This document shows positions 15,120 to 21,774 of a stretch of 27,801 nt of DNA, one piece after another. Made by a program: the position numbers and the translations under genes. The stretch comes from DASUSH01 sp036375215 (GTDB lineage: Bacteria; Actinomycetota; Thermoleophilia; Solirubrobacterales; 70-9). The stretch's first letter is position 1, and each line of letters starts with the position of its first letter. Location: assembly GCA_036375215.1 (NCBI GenBank), contig DASUSH010000060.1:1-27801 (forward strand), written 5' to 3'. Under the pieces are notes generated by a model. That model had not been told where the DNA came from and did no database searches. It saw only the letters and a list, made by a program, of their open reading frames with translations.

Positions 15120-15125
15120 AGGGTA
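15120..15125 (-). promoter_or_regulatory. Candidate -10 (TACCCT) of the carboxypeptidase gene
   Basis: On the minus strand TACCCT is followed by seven bases and then the GTG at 15112, consistent with a leaderless transcript. The same hexamer occurs on the plus strand at 15175-15180 for the divergent gene. No -35 match is visible. Confidence 0.5.
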
Positions 15126-15174
15126 GAGGACCGGCCCCGGCCGCCACGCCGGATCGGCGCCGGCCCTCGCCGGG

Positions 15175-15180
15175 TACCCT
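15175..15180 (+). promoter_or_regulatory. Candidate -10 (TACCCT) of the patatin-like gene
   Basis: TACCCT ends ten bases before the ATG at 15191, with no Shine-Dalgarno between. It mirrors the element of the divergent dacB gene, so the 78-bp divergent region carries two matched promoters. Confidence 0.5.
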
Positions 15181-15190
15181 GTAACGCCTG

Positions 15191-16468
15191 ATGGGCAAGG
15201 TAGTTCCCATCGAGGGGGCCAAGGGCCAGAAGTCCGCCCAGGGCCAGCCTCGAAGCAGGCGGCGCCGGAAGCGCTCGAAGACGGCTCTGGTCCTCGGCGG
15301 CGGCGGGTTCACCGGCGGCGTCTACGAGATCGGGGCGCTGCGCGCCCTCGACCTGCTCGCCGTCAACCGCACGGTCAACGAGTTCGACGTCTACGTCGGC
15401 ACCAGCGCCGGCGCCTTCATCGCCAGCGTCACCGCGAACGGGATCACCCCCGAGGAGATGATGCGGGTGCTGAACCGCAAGCTCCCGTCGCCGATCCGCG
15501 ACCTCGACCTCGCCACCCTGCTGAGCCCCAACTACCGCGGCTTCCTGCACAGCTCGCTGCTCCTGCCGGTCCGGCTGGCGGGCCTGGCGCAGACGCTCCT
15601 CGCGCGGCTCGGGGAGGCCTCGCCGCTCGACATCGCCACCGGCCTCGCCGAGAACATGCCGTCGGGCATCTACACCGGCGCCGGGATCGAGGACTACGTC
15701 CACGAGGTCCTCTCCGATCCCGACCGCTCCAACGACTTCCGGATGCTCGAGAACGAGCTCTACATCACCGCCACCGACCTCGACACGACCGAGCGCGTCG
15801 TGCTCGGTGAGGGGGAGTGGCGCGACGTGCCGATCTCGACCGCCGTCGCCGCCTCGGGCGCGCTGCCGATCGTCTATTCGCCGGTCGAGATCCGCGGCCG
15901 CGAGTTCATCGACGGCGGCATCCGCTCGACGACGAACGTCGACGTGGCGGTCGAGCGCGGCGCCAAGTTCATCGTCGTCGTCAACCCGATGGTCCCCTAC
16001 GTGAACGACTTCTCGAAGCGGATCCCGACGATGTTCGGCACCCGCGTGCGCCGCGTCTCCGACATGGGCGCAGCCGCGATCGCGCAGCAGTCGTTCCGGG
16101 TCCTGTCCCACGACCGCCTCCACCGCGCGGTCGAGGACTGGGAGGAGAAGTACCCGGGGGTCGACATCATCCTGATCGAGCCCGAGCCCGACGACGAGCT
16201 CATGTTCGGCACCTCGATCATGGACTACGGCGGACGGCTCCAGATCGCCAAGCACGGCTTCGAGTCGGTGACGCTGCGGCTCGCCCGCGACTACGACCGC
16301 TTCAAGGAGATCGCCGAGAAGCACGGCATCGAGATCTCCGCCCGCCGCGTCCGCCACGTGCTCGAGGGCGTCGAGCGCGAGCGCGAGGAGATGCCGGCAT
16401 GGCGACGCGTCTTCGAGCAGACCACCAACGTCCTGCTGCGCCAGCAGGACGCCGCCGACGCCGACTGA
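15191..16468 (+). CDS. Patatin-like phospholipase
   Basis: Serine lipid acyl hydrolase of the patatin/RssA/NTE-like family, 425 residues. After a Lys/Arg-rich N-terminus come the oxyanion-hole glycines LVLGGGGFTGGVYEIGAL, the nucleophile elbow GTSAG (Ser72) and the catalytic Asp in DGG (Asp241), the complete Ser-Asp dyad. No signal peptide is present; the basic N-terminal stretch (RRRRKRSK) could bind the membrane surface. The C-terminal third holds a helical extension rich in Arg/Glu pairs. The SDR gene follows 14 nt after the stop on the same strand, so an operon for lipid metabolism is plausible. Substrate is unknown. Confidence 0.9.
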   Translation: MGKVVPIEGAKGQKSAQGQPRSRRRRKRSKTALVLGGGGFTGGVYEIGALRALDLLAVNRTVNEFDVYVGTSAGAFIASVTANGITPEEMMRVLNRKLPSPIRDLDLATLLSPNYRGFLHSSLLLPVRLAGLAQTLLARLGEASPLDIATGLAENMPSGIYTGAGIEDYVHEVLSDPDRSNDFRMLENELYITATDLDTTERVVLGEGEWRDVPISTAVAASGALPIVYSPVEIRGREFIDGGIRSTTNVDVAVERGAKFIVVVNPMVPYVNDFSKRIPTMFGTRVRRVSDMGAAAIAQQSFRVLSHDRLHRAVEDWEEKYPGVDIILIEPEPDDELMFGTSIMDYGGRLQIAKHGFESVTLRLARDYDRFKEIAEKHGIEISARRVRHVLEGVEREREEMPAWRRVFEQTTNVLLRQQDAADAD

Positions 16469-16482
16469 CCCGGCGCCGCCCG

Positions 16483-17313
16483 GTGGACACCGCGAACCTA
16501 GGCGGCCGCACCGTCCTCGTCACCGGGGCGGGCAGCGGGATCGGCCGCGAGACCGCGCTGCTCGCCGCCCGCCGCGGGGCCGACCTGGTCGTCTGCGACG
16601 TCGACGAGGTGGGCCTGGCAGCGACCGAGGCCGACGCCCGCGCGCTCGGCCGCGACGTGCTCGCGCGCCGGGTGGACGTCTCCGACCGCGAGCAGATGAG
16701 CGAGTTCGCCGCCGCGGTCGGCGAGGCCGTCGGCGCCGTCGACCTGCTCATGAACAACGCCGGCGTCGGCCTCGCCGCGGAGTTCCTCGAGACCGAGCTC
16801 TCCGACTGGGACTGGATCGTCTCGATCAACCTCCTCGGCGTCGTCCACGGCTGCAAGCTCTTCGTCCCGCCGATGGTCGACCGCGGCATCGGCGGCCACG
16901 TAGTCAACGTCTCCTCGGCCGCGGGCTACCTGGCGAGCCCGGTGCTGACCGCCTACAGCTCGACGAAGTTCGCGGTCCTCGGCCTGAGCGAGGCGCTGCG
17001 CGAGGAGCTCCGCCCCCACGGCATCGGCGTGACGGCGATCTGCCCCGGACTGATCAACACCCCGATCACGATGAGCTCGCGCACCCGCGGCGCCTCGTCC
17101 GACCCGGCGCGCCGCGAGCGGATCGCGGCGATGTACCGCCGCCGCAACTACGGGCCGGACCGCGTCGCCCGCAACATCCTCAAGGCGGTTGCGCGGAACC
17201 GCACCGTCGCGCCGGTCTCGCCCGAGGCATGGTTCGGCTACGGGCTGAAGCGGCTCTCCCCGCGGCTCACCGGCTGGGTCGCCCGGCGCACAGCCGACCT
17301 CGGCGACCGTTAG
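16483..17313 (+). CDS. Short-chain dehydrogenase/reductase (SDR)
   Basis: 276-residue classical SDR. The cofactor loop TGAGSGIG occupies residues 14-21, NNAG follows in LLMNNAGVG, and the catalytic set is Ser145 (VSSAAGY), Tyr158 and Lys162 (YSSTK). The acidic residue after strand 2 (VCDVDE) suggests preference for NAD(H) over NADP(H), an inference only. PGLINTPI fits the family's substrate-loop region, and the C-terminal extension (about 230-276) resembles membrane-associated SDRs acting on lipids or retinoid-like substrates. GTG 16483 is the first start that precedes the Rossmann fold, 14 nt after the lipase stop. Likely co-transcribed with the patatin-like gene. Confidence 0.9.
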   Translation: MDTANLGGRTVLVTGAGSGIGRETALLAARRGADLVVCDVDEVGLAATEADARALGRDVLARRVDVSDREQMSEFAAAVGEAVGAVDLLMNNAGVGLAAEFLETELSDWDWIVSINLLGVVHGCKLFVPPMVDRGIGGHVVNVSSAAGYLASPVLTAYSSTKFAVLGLSEALREELRPHGIGVTAICPGLINTPITMSSRTRGASSDPARRERIAAMYRRRNYGPDRVARNILKAVARNRTVAPVSPEAWFGYGLKRLSPRLTGWVARRTADLGDR

Positions 17314-17329
17314 ACCGCCGGTCAGCCGG

Positions 17330-17335
17330 GATACT
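17330..17335 (+). promoter_or_regulatory. Candidate -10 (GATACT) of the SnoaL-like gene
   Basis: GATACT ends nine bases before the ATG at 17345 without a Shine-Dalgarno. The same GGGATACTGA core recurs before tRNA-Pro at 21685-21690, supporting its use as a promoter element. Confidence 0.45.
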
Positions 17336-17344
17336 GACCTGGCG

Positions 17345-17749
17345 ATGTCGGAGGAGAACGTGGAGCTGGTGCGGCGCTGGTGGGAGGTATTCAACGAGGA
17401 CGGCATGCCTCCGCTCGCGCTCTGTGACGAGGAGGTCGAGATCCGGAACCCGCCGGACTTCCCGGTCCGCGGCCTGTATGAGGGGCATGACGGCGTTCGC
17501 CGCTGGCGCGACCAGGTGTTCGACATATTCGATGGCCCGCGGGTGGAACCGGAGGACATCGTGGACGTGCATGGCGATGGGACGACCGTCCTGATGCTGC
17601 TTCGTGCCACCGGAACAGCCAGGTACACCGGGATCGAGGTCGACTACGAGTGGGCGGCCGTCTGGACGATTCGAAACGGGAAGTTGCTGCGGGCCCAGGG
17701 CTACCTGAGCCGTGACGAAGCCGTCAAAGCGGCTGGGCTCTCGGAGTAG
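17345..17749 (+). CDS. SnoaL-like / NTF2-fold protein
   Basis: 134-residue protein with the SnoaL-like NTF2 fold: MSEENVELVRRWWEVFNEDG is the typical first helix, and EIRNPPDFPVRGLYEGHDGVRRW and AVWTIRNGKLLRAQGYLSRDEA are the following conserved strands and final helix. Members form alpha+beta barrels that bind or isomerise small hydrophobic molecules, but many have no known function. This subtype occurs in many copies in Thermoleophilia genomes (family knowledge). The gene uses noticeably more A/T-ending codons than its neighbours, hinting at a different evolutionary source. It is convergent with the acyl-CoA ligase, 11 nt between the stops. Confidence 0.85.
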   Translation: MSEENVELVRRWWEVFNEDGMPPLALCDEEVEIRNPPDFPVRGLYEGHDGVRRWRDQVFDIFDGPRVEPEDIVDVHGDGTTVLMLLRATGTARYTGIEVDYEWAAVWTIRNGKLLRAQGYLSRDEAVKAAGLSE

Positions 17750-17760
17750 CGAGCGGTGCG

Positions 17761-19566
17761 CTAGGCGTACAGCGTCTCGATCTGCGGGTCGTACTTCTCG
17801 GCCACGACGTTGCGCTTGACCTTCAGCGTCGGCGTCAGCTCGCCGCCCTCCTGGGAGAGGTCGGCGGGCAGGATCTCGAACTTCTTCACCTGCTCGACCC
17901 GGGCGAACTTCTGGTTGATCTCGTCGATGTGGGCCTGGATCGAGTCGCGGACCTCGGCGTTGGCCGCGAGCGCGGCGACGTCGTCGCCCAGCCCTTGCTC
18001 GGCGGCGAACTTCGCCGCCTCCTCGGGATCGAGGGTGACGAGCGCGACCAGGTAGGGCCGGCGGTCGCCGATCACGACGCACTGGGAGACCAGAGGGTGC
18101 TGCTTGATCTCGGCCTCGAGGTTGGCGGGCGTGATGTTCTTGCCGCCCGCGGTGATGATGATGTCCTTCTTGCGGCCGGTGATCGAGAGGAAGCCCTCGG
18201 AATCGATCTCGCCGATGTCGCCCGTGTGCAGCCAGCCGTCCTGGAGGGTCTCGCTGGTCGCCTCCTCGTTCTTGTAGTAGCCCTGGAAGATGTTCGGGCC
18301 CTTGACGAGGATCTCGCCGTCCTCGGCGATCTTCACCTCGCAGCCCTTGAACGGCCTGCCGACGGTGCCGAACTTGAAGTCGTCGGGCTTCGCGATCGTC
18401 GCCGCCGTCGAGGTCTCGGTCATGCCCCAGCCCTCGAGGATGAGCAGGCCCGCGGCATCGAAGAAGCGAAGGATGTCGGGGTTGATCGGGGCGGCTCCGG
18501 TGACCGCGAGCTCGAGGTTCCCGCCGAACAGCGCGCGGATCTTCGAGAGCACCTGCTTGTCCGCGAACTCGTACTGCCTGCGGAGCACGAAGCCCGGTTG
18601 CTTGCCGGCCCGCTCGGCCTTGCGCATCTTGCGCCCGACGCCGATCGACCACCAGAAGATCGCCTTCTTCAGGCCGCCCTCCTTCTCGACGTTGGCGGTC
18701 GCCGCGGTGTAGATCTTCTCGAAGATCCGGGGAACCGACGGGAAGTAGGTCGGCTTCACCTCGGCGAGGTTCGGGACGATCTTCAGCGGGTCGCGCTCCC
18801 AGTAGGCGAGCTCGGAGCCGAGCTCGAAGGTGCCGAGCTGGATCAGCAGCGCGAACGAGTGGGCGAGCGGGAGGAAGAGGTAGGTGACCTCCTCGGACCC
18901 GAGCACGCTCTCGTCGACGACCATGTTGAGCATCGCGCGGTAGTTGCCATGCGAGATCACGCAGCCCTTGGGCGGCCCGGTCGTGCCCGAGGTGTAGATG
19001 AAGGTGGAGACGTCGGCGGGGCCCACCGACTGGTAGCGCTCGCGCCACTCGGCCTCGGAGCGGCCGCGGCCGCGCTCGGCGAGCGCCTCCATCGAGATCG
19101 CGTCGTCGGAGCTGCCGGTCATCCGGATCACGTGCTCGAGCTTCGGGCAGCGGTCCTTGACCGCGCGCACCTTCTCGAGCTGCTCGGAGTCCTCGACCAC
19201 GACCACCTTCGCGTCCGAGTTCTCGAGCACGTACTGGCACTCCTCGGGCGAGTTCGTCTGGTAGATCGGGACCACGGTCGCGCCGACCGAGAGCGCGGCG
19301 AGGTCGAAGTAGCTCCACTCCGGGCGCGTGTTGGAGAGGATCGAGACCTTCTCGCCCTTCTCGACGCCGAGGTCGATCAGGCCGAGGGCGAGCTCCTTGA
19401 CGGTCTCACCGAGCTCGGCGTAGGTGCGCTTCACCCACTGGCCGGAGTCGTCCTTGTAGCGGATCGCGGGCTTCGGGCCGTGCCGCTCCACGGCAATCGG
19501 CAGCAGGTCGGCGATCGTCTTGCTCCGACCGCCGGTCGATGCCTCCGGGACGGTGGCTTGCTCCAT
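17761..19566 (-). CDS. fadD: Long-chain fatty-acid--CoA ligase (AMP-forming)
   Basis: 601-residue ANL-superfamily enzyme that activates fatty acids to acyl-CoA through an acyl-adenylate. The phosphate loop YTSGTTGPPKG is at 191-201, followed by GWGMTETS (A5 region), GWLHTGDIG (A7), ITGRKKDIIITAGGKNI (A8) and the C-terminal Lys in LTPTLKVKRN (A10), so all core motifs are intact. The length and the WWSIGVGRKM region fit the FAA1/FadD15-like long-chain group found in actinobacteria. ATG 19566 is preceded by GAAGAAGG and, further upstream, CCAGGAGGAG (19585-19576 on the minus strand). Its leader shares this ten-base box with the small HTH gene upstream, from which it may also receive read-through transcription. 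Confidence 0.93.
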   Translation of the reverse strand: MEQATVPEASTGGRSKTIADLLPIAVERHGPKPAIRYKDDSGQWVKRTYAELGETVKELALGLIDLGVEKGEKVSILSNTRPEWSYFDLAALSVGATVVPIYQTNSPEECQYVLENSDAKVVVVEDSEQLEKVRAVKDRCPKLEHVIRMTGSSDDAISMEALAERGRGRSEAEWRERYQSVGPADVSTFIYTSGTTGPPKGCVISHGNYRAMLNMVVDESVLGSEEVTYLFLPLAHSFALLIQLGTFELGSELAYWERDPLKIVPNLAEVKPTYFPSVPRIFEKIYTAATANVEKEGGLKKAIFWWSIGVGRKMRKAERAGKQPGFVLRRQYEFADKQVLSKIRALFGGNLELAVTGAAPINPDILRFFDAAGLLILEGWGMTETSTAATIAKPDDFKFGTVGRPFKGCEVKIAEDGEILVKGPNIFQGYYKNEEATSETLQDGWLHTGDIGEIDSEGFLSITGRKKDIIITAGGKNITPANLEAEIKQHPLVSQCVVIGDRRPYLVALVTLDPEEAAKFAAEQGLGDDVAALAANAEVRDSIQAHIDEINQKFARVEQVKKFEILPADLSQEGGELTPTLKVKRNVVAEKYDPQIETLYA

Positions 19567-19604
19567 CCTTCTTCGCTCCTCCTGGCTAGCGCGCTGGGAG
19601 AAGG

Positions 19605-19610
19605 AGTCTA
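19605..19610 (-). promoter_or_regulatory. Candidate -10 (TAGACT) of the acyl-CoA ligase gene
   Basis: TAGACT on the minus strand lies about 38 bases before the ATG, leaving room for a leader with the AGGAGGAG site. The 91-bp spacer between the HTH stop and this gene contains no other clear signal. Confidence 0.35.
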
Positions 19611-19657
19611 TGTGGCCCGGGCCGGAAAAGCGCGGCCCGAGCGGGAAAGCCCGGCGC

Positions 19658-19840
19658 CTAGGCGGTCGCCGTCGACCGCTTGCCCGCGCCCTCGAGCTGG
19701 CGCAGGTTGGAGACGAAGAGGTTCTTGTCGATCCGTCCGTTGAAGATCGGCACCCCCATCTCGACGCACTTCGAGATCACCTCCCGCCGCTTCATGTTTA
19801 CCTCGTCGGCGAGCTCGGTCGGCGTCAGGTGATTGGCCAC
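19658..19840 (-). CDS. Small helix-turn-helix protein (MerR/excisionase- or IF2N-like)
   Basis: 60 residues. GTG 19840 is preceded by AGGAGGAG at seven-base spacing, which fixes the start; longer upstream reading lacks coding character. The sequence LTPTELADEVNMKRREVISK forms a helix-turn-helix, and the following CVEMGVPIFNGRIDKNLF looks like the wing of MerR/excisionase-type domains; the IF-2 N-terminal domain is a similar mini-fold. The tail GAGKRSTATA is flexible. So it may bind DNA or RNA, but no partner or recombinase is visible nearby. It stands behind the most consensus-like promoter in the window and may be strongly expressed. Function is not assigned. Confidence 0.78.
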   Translation of the reverse strand: MANHLTPTELADEVNMKRREVISKCVEMGVPIFNGRIDKNLFVSNLRQLEGAGKRSTATA

Positions 19841-19868
19841 GGCATCTCCTCCTGGTCGGTTAACGAGA

Positions 19869-19896
19869 TGTATACCGGTCCGCCGCGACGTGTCAA
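19869..19896 (-). promoter_or_regulatory. Strong sigma70-type promoter of the small HTH gene
   Basis: Minus strand: perfect -35 TTGACA (19896-19891), 16-base spacer, -10 TATACA (19874-19869), then about 20 bases of leader containing AGGAGGAG before the GTG. No other gene in this window has a perfect -35. The region is AT-richer than its surroundings. Confidence 0.8.
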
Positions 19897-19942
19897 TCGA
19901 AAGCGCCGCAAAGAGCGCGATCGGGCCGGGCCTCGGGCGCAT

Positions 19943-19948
19943 CTAGGA
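19943..19948 (+). promoter_or_regulatory. Candidate -10 (TAGGAT) of the 82-residue protein gene
   Basis: TAGGAT ends seven bases before the GTG at 19956, the spacing expected for a leaderless transcript. There is no Shine-Dalgarno. It faces away from the HTH promoter at 19869-19896. Confidence 0.5.
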
Positions 19949-19955
19949 TTCCCGC

Positions 19956-20204
19956 GTGGCCTCTCCCGACACCTCCGCGAGCGAATTCCTCGAGGCGCTC
20001 ATGGACACCGAGCTCTATTCGATGGGCGCCTACTTCTGCGACCAGCATCCCGACCTCGTCGACGAGGTGGTCGAGCGCAGCGCCGAGATCGAGGATCGCG
20101 GCATCGAGTCCTACGCGGAGGGCGAGGGGGCATCGGTCGAGGAGACGTTCAAGACGCTTCTGACCGGGCTCGCGGTCCGCTACTACAAGGCCGTCGCCGG
20201 GTAG
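19956..20204 (+). CDS. Small acidic protein, unknown function
   Basis: 82 residues, strongly acidic and probably all helical: SEFLEALMDTELYSMGAY, DEVVERSAEIEDRGIESY and TFKTLLTGLAVRYYKAV look like three helices. One cysteine in AYFCDQHPD. No signal peptide or membrane segment. GTG 19956 is supported by the -10 seven bases upstream and by the loss of coding pattern before it. The DsbA-like gene begins eight bases after its stop, so the two are likely one operon, which may tie it to thiol chemistry, but this is only context. I do not recognise the family. Confidence 0.7.
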   Translation: MASPDTSASEFLEALMDTELYSMGAYFCDQHPDLVDEVVERSAEIEDRGIESYAEGEGASVEETFKTLLTGLAVRYYKAVAG

Positions 20205-20212
20205 GCCGGCGG

Positions 20213-20935
20213 ATGGCGGCGGCCCCCGCGGTGCCCTCGCGCCGGCCCCCGCGCCGGCGCTGGACGGTGATCCTCGCGCTCGCGATCCCGGCGATCGCGA
20301 TCGTGCTCGCGATCGTCTTCATCTCGGTGGGCGAGGGCGGCGCGCTGCGGGTCGAGATCACGGGCGCGAGCGAGACCCAGCGGCTCATGGGCGGCATCCT
20401 CCAGGACGGCGACAGGCTCGGCGATCCCGACGCCCCGGTGACGATCACCTACTTCACCGACCTGCAGTGCGAGGGCTGCGCGATCTACCACCGGGAGGTG
20501 ATCCCGCCCCTGATCGAGGATCTCGTCCGCGACGGCGACGCGAAGCTCGAGCTCCGGCACTTCTCGACCGCCGAGAACGAGACCCAGGCGGCGGCCTACG
20601 CCGCGACGGCGGCCGGGGAGCAGGAGCGCCAGTGGCAGTACGCCAACATCTTCTTCCTGAACCTCGGCAAGGTCCCCGGCGATCCGCCGCGGCTGACCAC
20701 GGAGTTCCTCGAGCAGGTCGCCGGCGGGGTCCTCGAGCTCGACGAGTCCGACTGGGAGGACGCGATCGACACCGACGAGGTCCAGGCGACGGTCGAGTCC
20801 GACGCGCAGGAGGCGATCGAGCTCCTGCTGCCGGCGGAGCCGGCGATGGTCGTCGCGGGCCCCGGCGGCGAGCGCGTCCTCAAGGCCTCGCCGACGCTCG
20901 ACGACGTCGAGACCGCGGTCGCCGAGGTCCGCTAG
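20213..20935 (+). CDS. Membrane-anchored DsbA-like thioredoxin-fold protein
   Basis: 240 residues. A basic N-terminus (SRRPPRRR) precedes one membrane segment (about 18-42), placing the rest outside the cytoplasm. The thioredoxin-fold domain starts at DPDAPVTITYFTDLQCEGC, with the redox pair Cys86-x-x-Cys89 (CEGC) at the start of helix 1. The helical insertion (QAAAYAATAAGEQERQWQY) is the pattern of DsbA/disulfide-forming proteins, and the cis-Pro is probably in AEPAMVV. It may oxidise or isomerise disulfides in exported proteins, and several exported Cys-containing proteins are encoded in this window. It follows the 82-residue gene by eight bases. Its TAG stop shares CTAG with the convergent TVP38 gene. 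Confidence 0.83.
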   Translation: MAAAPAVPSRRPPRRRWTVILALAIPAIAIVLAIVFISVGEGGALRVEITGASETQRLMGGILQDGDRLGDPDAPVTITYFTDLQCEGCAIYHREVIPPLIEDLVRDGDAKLELRHFSTAENETQAAAYAATAAGEQERQWQYANIFFLNLGKVPGDPPRLTTEFLEQVAGGVLELDESDWEDAIDTDEVQATVESDAQEAIELLLPAEPAMVVAGPGGERVLKASPTLDDVETAVAEVR

Positions 20936-21675
20936 CCGGAGGCCCGGCGCTCCGCGATCCAGCGCGAGAAGGGCCGGCCGAGCGCGATCAGCGCCACGAG
21001 CAGCACCGCGCTCCCGAGCAGCAACGGGTCGGTGGGGGAGATCGAGTCGAGCCGGCTGCCCAGGTAGACGAAGATCCCCGTGATCGGCAGGTAGCCGACG
21101 AAGGTGGTCCACGTGAAGGTCCACAGCCGGGTGCGCGCGGCGCCGGCGACGAAGCTGAAGAGGCTGAAGGGGAAGATCGGGATCAGCCGGATCGCCAGGA
21201 GCAGCGGCACGCCGCCGCCGGCGAAGAGGCGCTCGGCGTCGTCGAAGCGCTTCGCGCCGACGATCCGCCGCAGGATGGGCCGCGCGATCTCCCGCCCGAT
21301 CGCCCAGGCGATGATCCCCTGGACGACCCAGCCGGTCATGACCAGCGCCAGCCCGCCCCAGAACCCGTAGACGAACCCGCTCGCCAGGTTGATGATCTCG
21401 GCCGGGTACCAGACCACCGTGTGGAGCAGGATCAGCGCGTAGAGGATCGCCACACCGCCCGCGCCCAGCGAGCGCAGCTCCGAGCGCAAGGCCCCGGTGT
21501 CGCCCGAGACGGCGTCGCCGAACCCCTCGCGAAGGGCGGGGATCGCGAGCACCGCGACCGCCCCGAGCGCGATCGCCCCGACCGTCATCGCGACCGCGAG
21601 CCTGTCGATCGGCGCGCCCCGCTCCTCGCCCGGCTCGCCGCTACCCTCGGTGCCTGGCCCTCCACCCGAATTCAT
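20932..21675 (-). CDS. TVP38/TMEM64-family (SNARE-associated/DedA-like) membrane protein
   Basis: 247 residues. After a Gly/Glu-rich cytoplasmic N-terminus, about six hydrophobic segments are visible. The family core is clear: ASGFVYGFWGGLALVMTG with its Gly-spaced re-entrant region, and RLIPIFPFSLFSFVAGAA, the conserved Arg-Pro-Pro half. Members of the wider DedA/VTT group are implicated in phospholipid or undecaprenyl-phosphate flipping. ATG 21675 is selected because it begins just after the tRNA-facing promoter region; the frame upstream of it is antisense to the tRNA and not coding-like. It diverges from tRNA-Pro and converges with the DsbA-like gene. Confidence 0.88.
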   Translation of the reverse strand: MNSGGGPGTEGSGEPGEERGAPIDRLAVAMTVGAIALGAVAVLAIPALREGFGDAVSGDTGALRSELRSLGAGGVAILYALILLHTVVWYPAEIINLASGFVYGFWGGLALVMTGWVVQGIIAWAIGREIARPILRRIVGAKRFDDAERLFAGGGVPLLLAIRLIPIFPFSLFSFVAGAARTRLWTFTWTTFVGYLPITGIFVYLGSRLDSISPTDPLLLGSAVLLVALIALGRPFSRWIAERRASG

Positions 21676-21684
21676 CCGTTCGGG

Positions 21685-21690
21685 GATACT
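21685..21690 (+). promoter_or_regulatory. Candidate -10 (GATACT) of tRNA-Pro
   Basis: GATACT ends ten bases before the mature tRNA 5' end, a normal spacing for a short tRNA leader. Its complement AGTATC falls 10-15 bases before the divergent ATG at 21675 and might serve the other direction. Confidence 0.45.
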
Positions 21691-21700
21691 GAGGCCTTCT

Positions 21701-21774
21701 CGGGGCGTGGCGCAGCCTGGTAGCGCGCACCGTTCGGGTCGGTGAGGTCCCCGGTTCAAATCCGGGCGCCCCGA
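21701..21774 (+). tRNA. tRNA-Pro (anticodon CGG)
   Basis: A full cloverleaf folds: acceptor CGGGGCG/CGCCCCG (21701-21707 with 21767-21773), D-arm GCGC/GCGC with AGCCTGGTA loop, anticodon arm CACCG-TTCGGGT-CGGTG, variable AGGTC, T-arm CCCGG-TTCAAAT-CCGGG, and discriminator A at 21774. The anticodon CGG (21735-21737) reads proline codon CCG. The 3' CCA is not encoded, as usual in actinobacteria. An open reading frame starts with TTG on the very next base. Confidence 0.97.

Noticed and set aside
13745..16357. 870-codon minus-strand frame covering the carboxypeptidase and the patatin-like gene
   Set aside because: The portion antisense to the patatin-like gene lacks domain sense; the S13 enzyme with its signal peptide starts at 15112.
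21742..21774. GTG start inside tRNA-Pro for the secreted propeller-like protein
   Set aside because: The peptide it adds is merely the translated T-arm and acceptor of the tRNA, a common misannotation.
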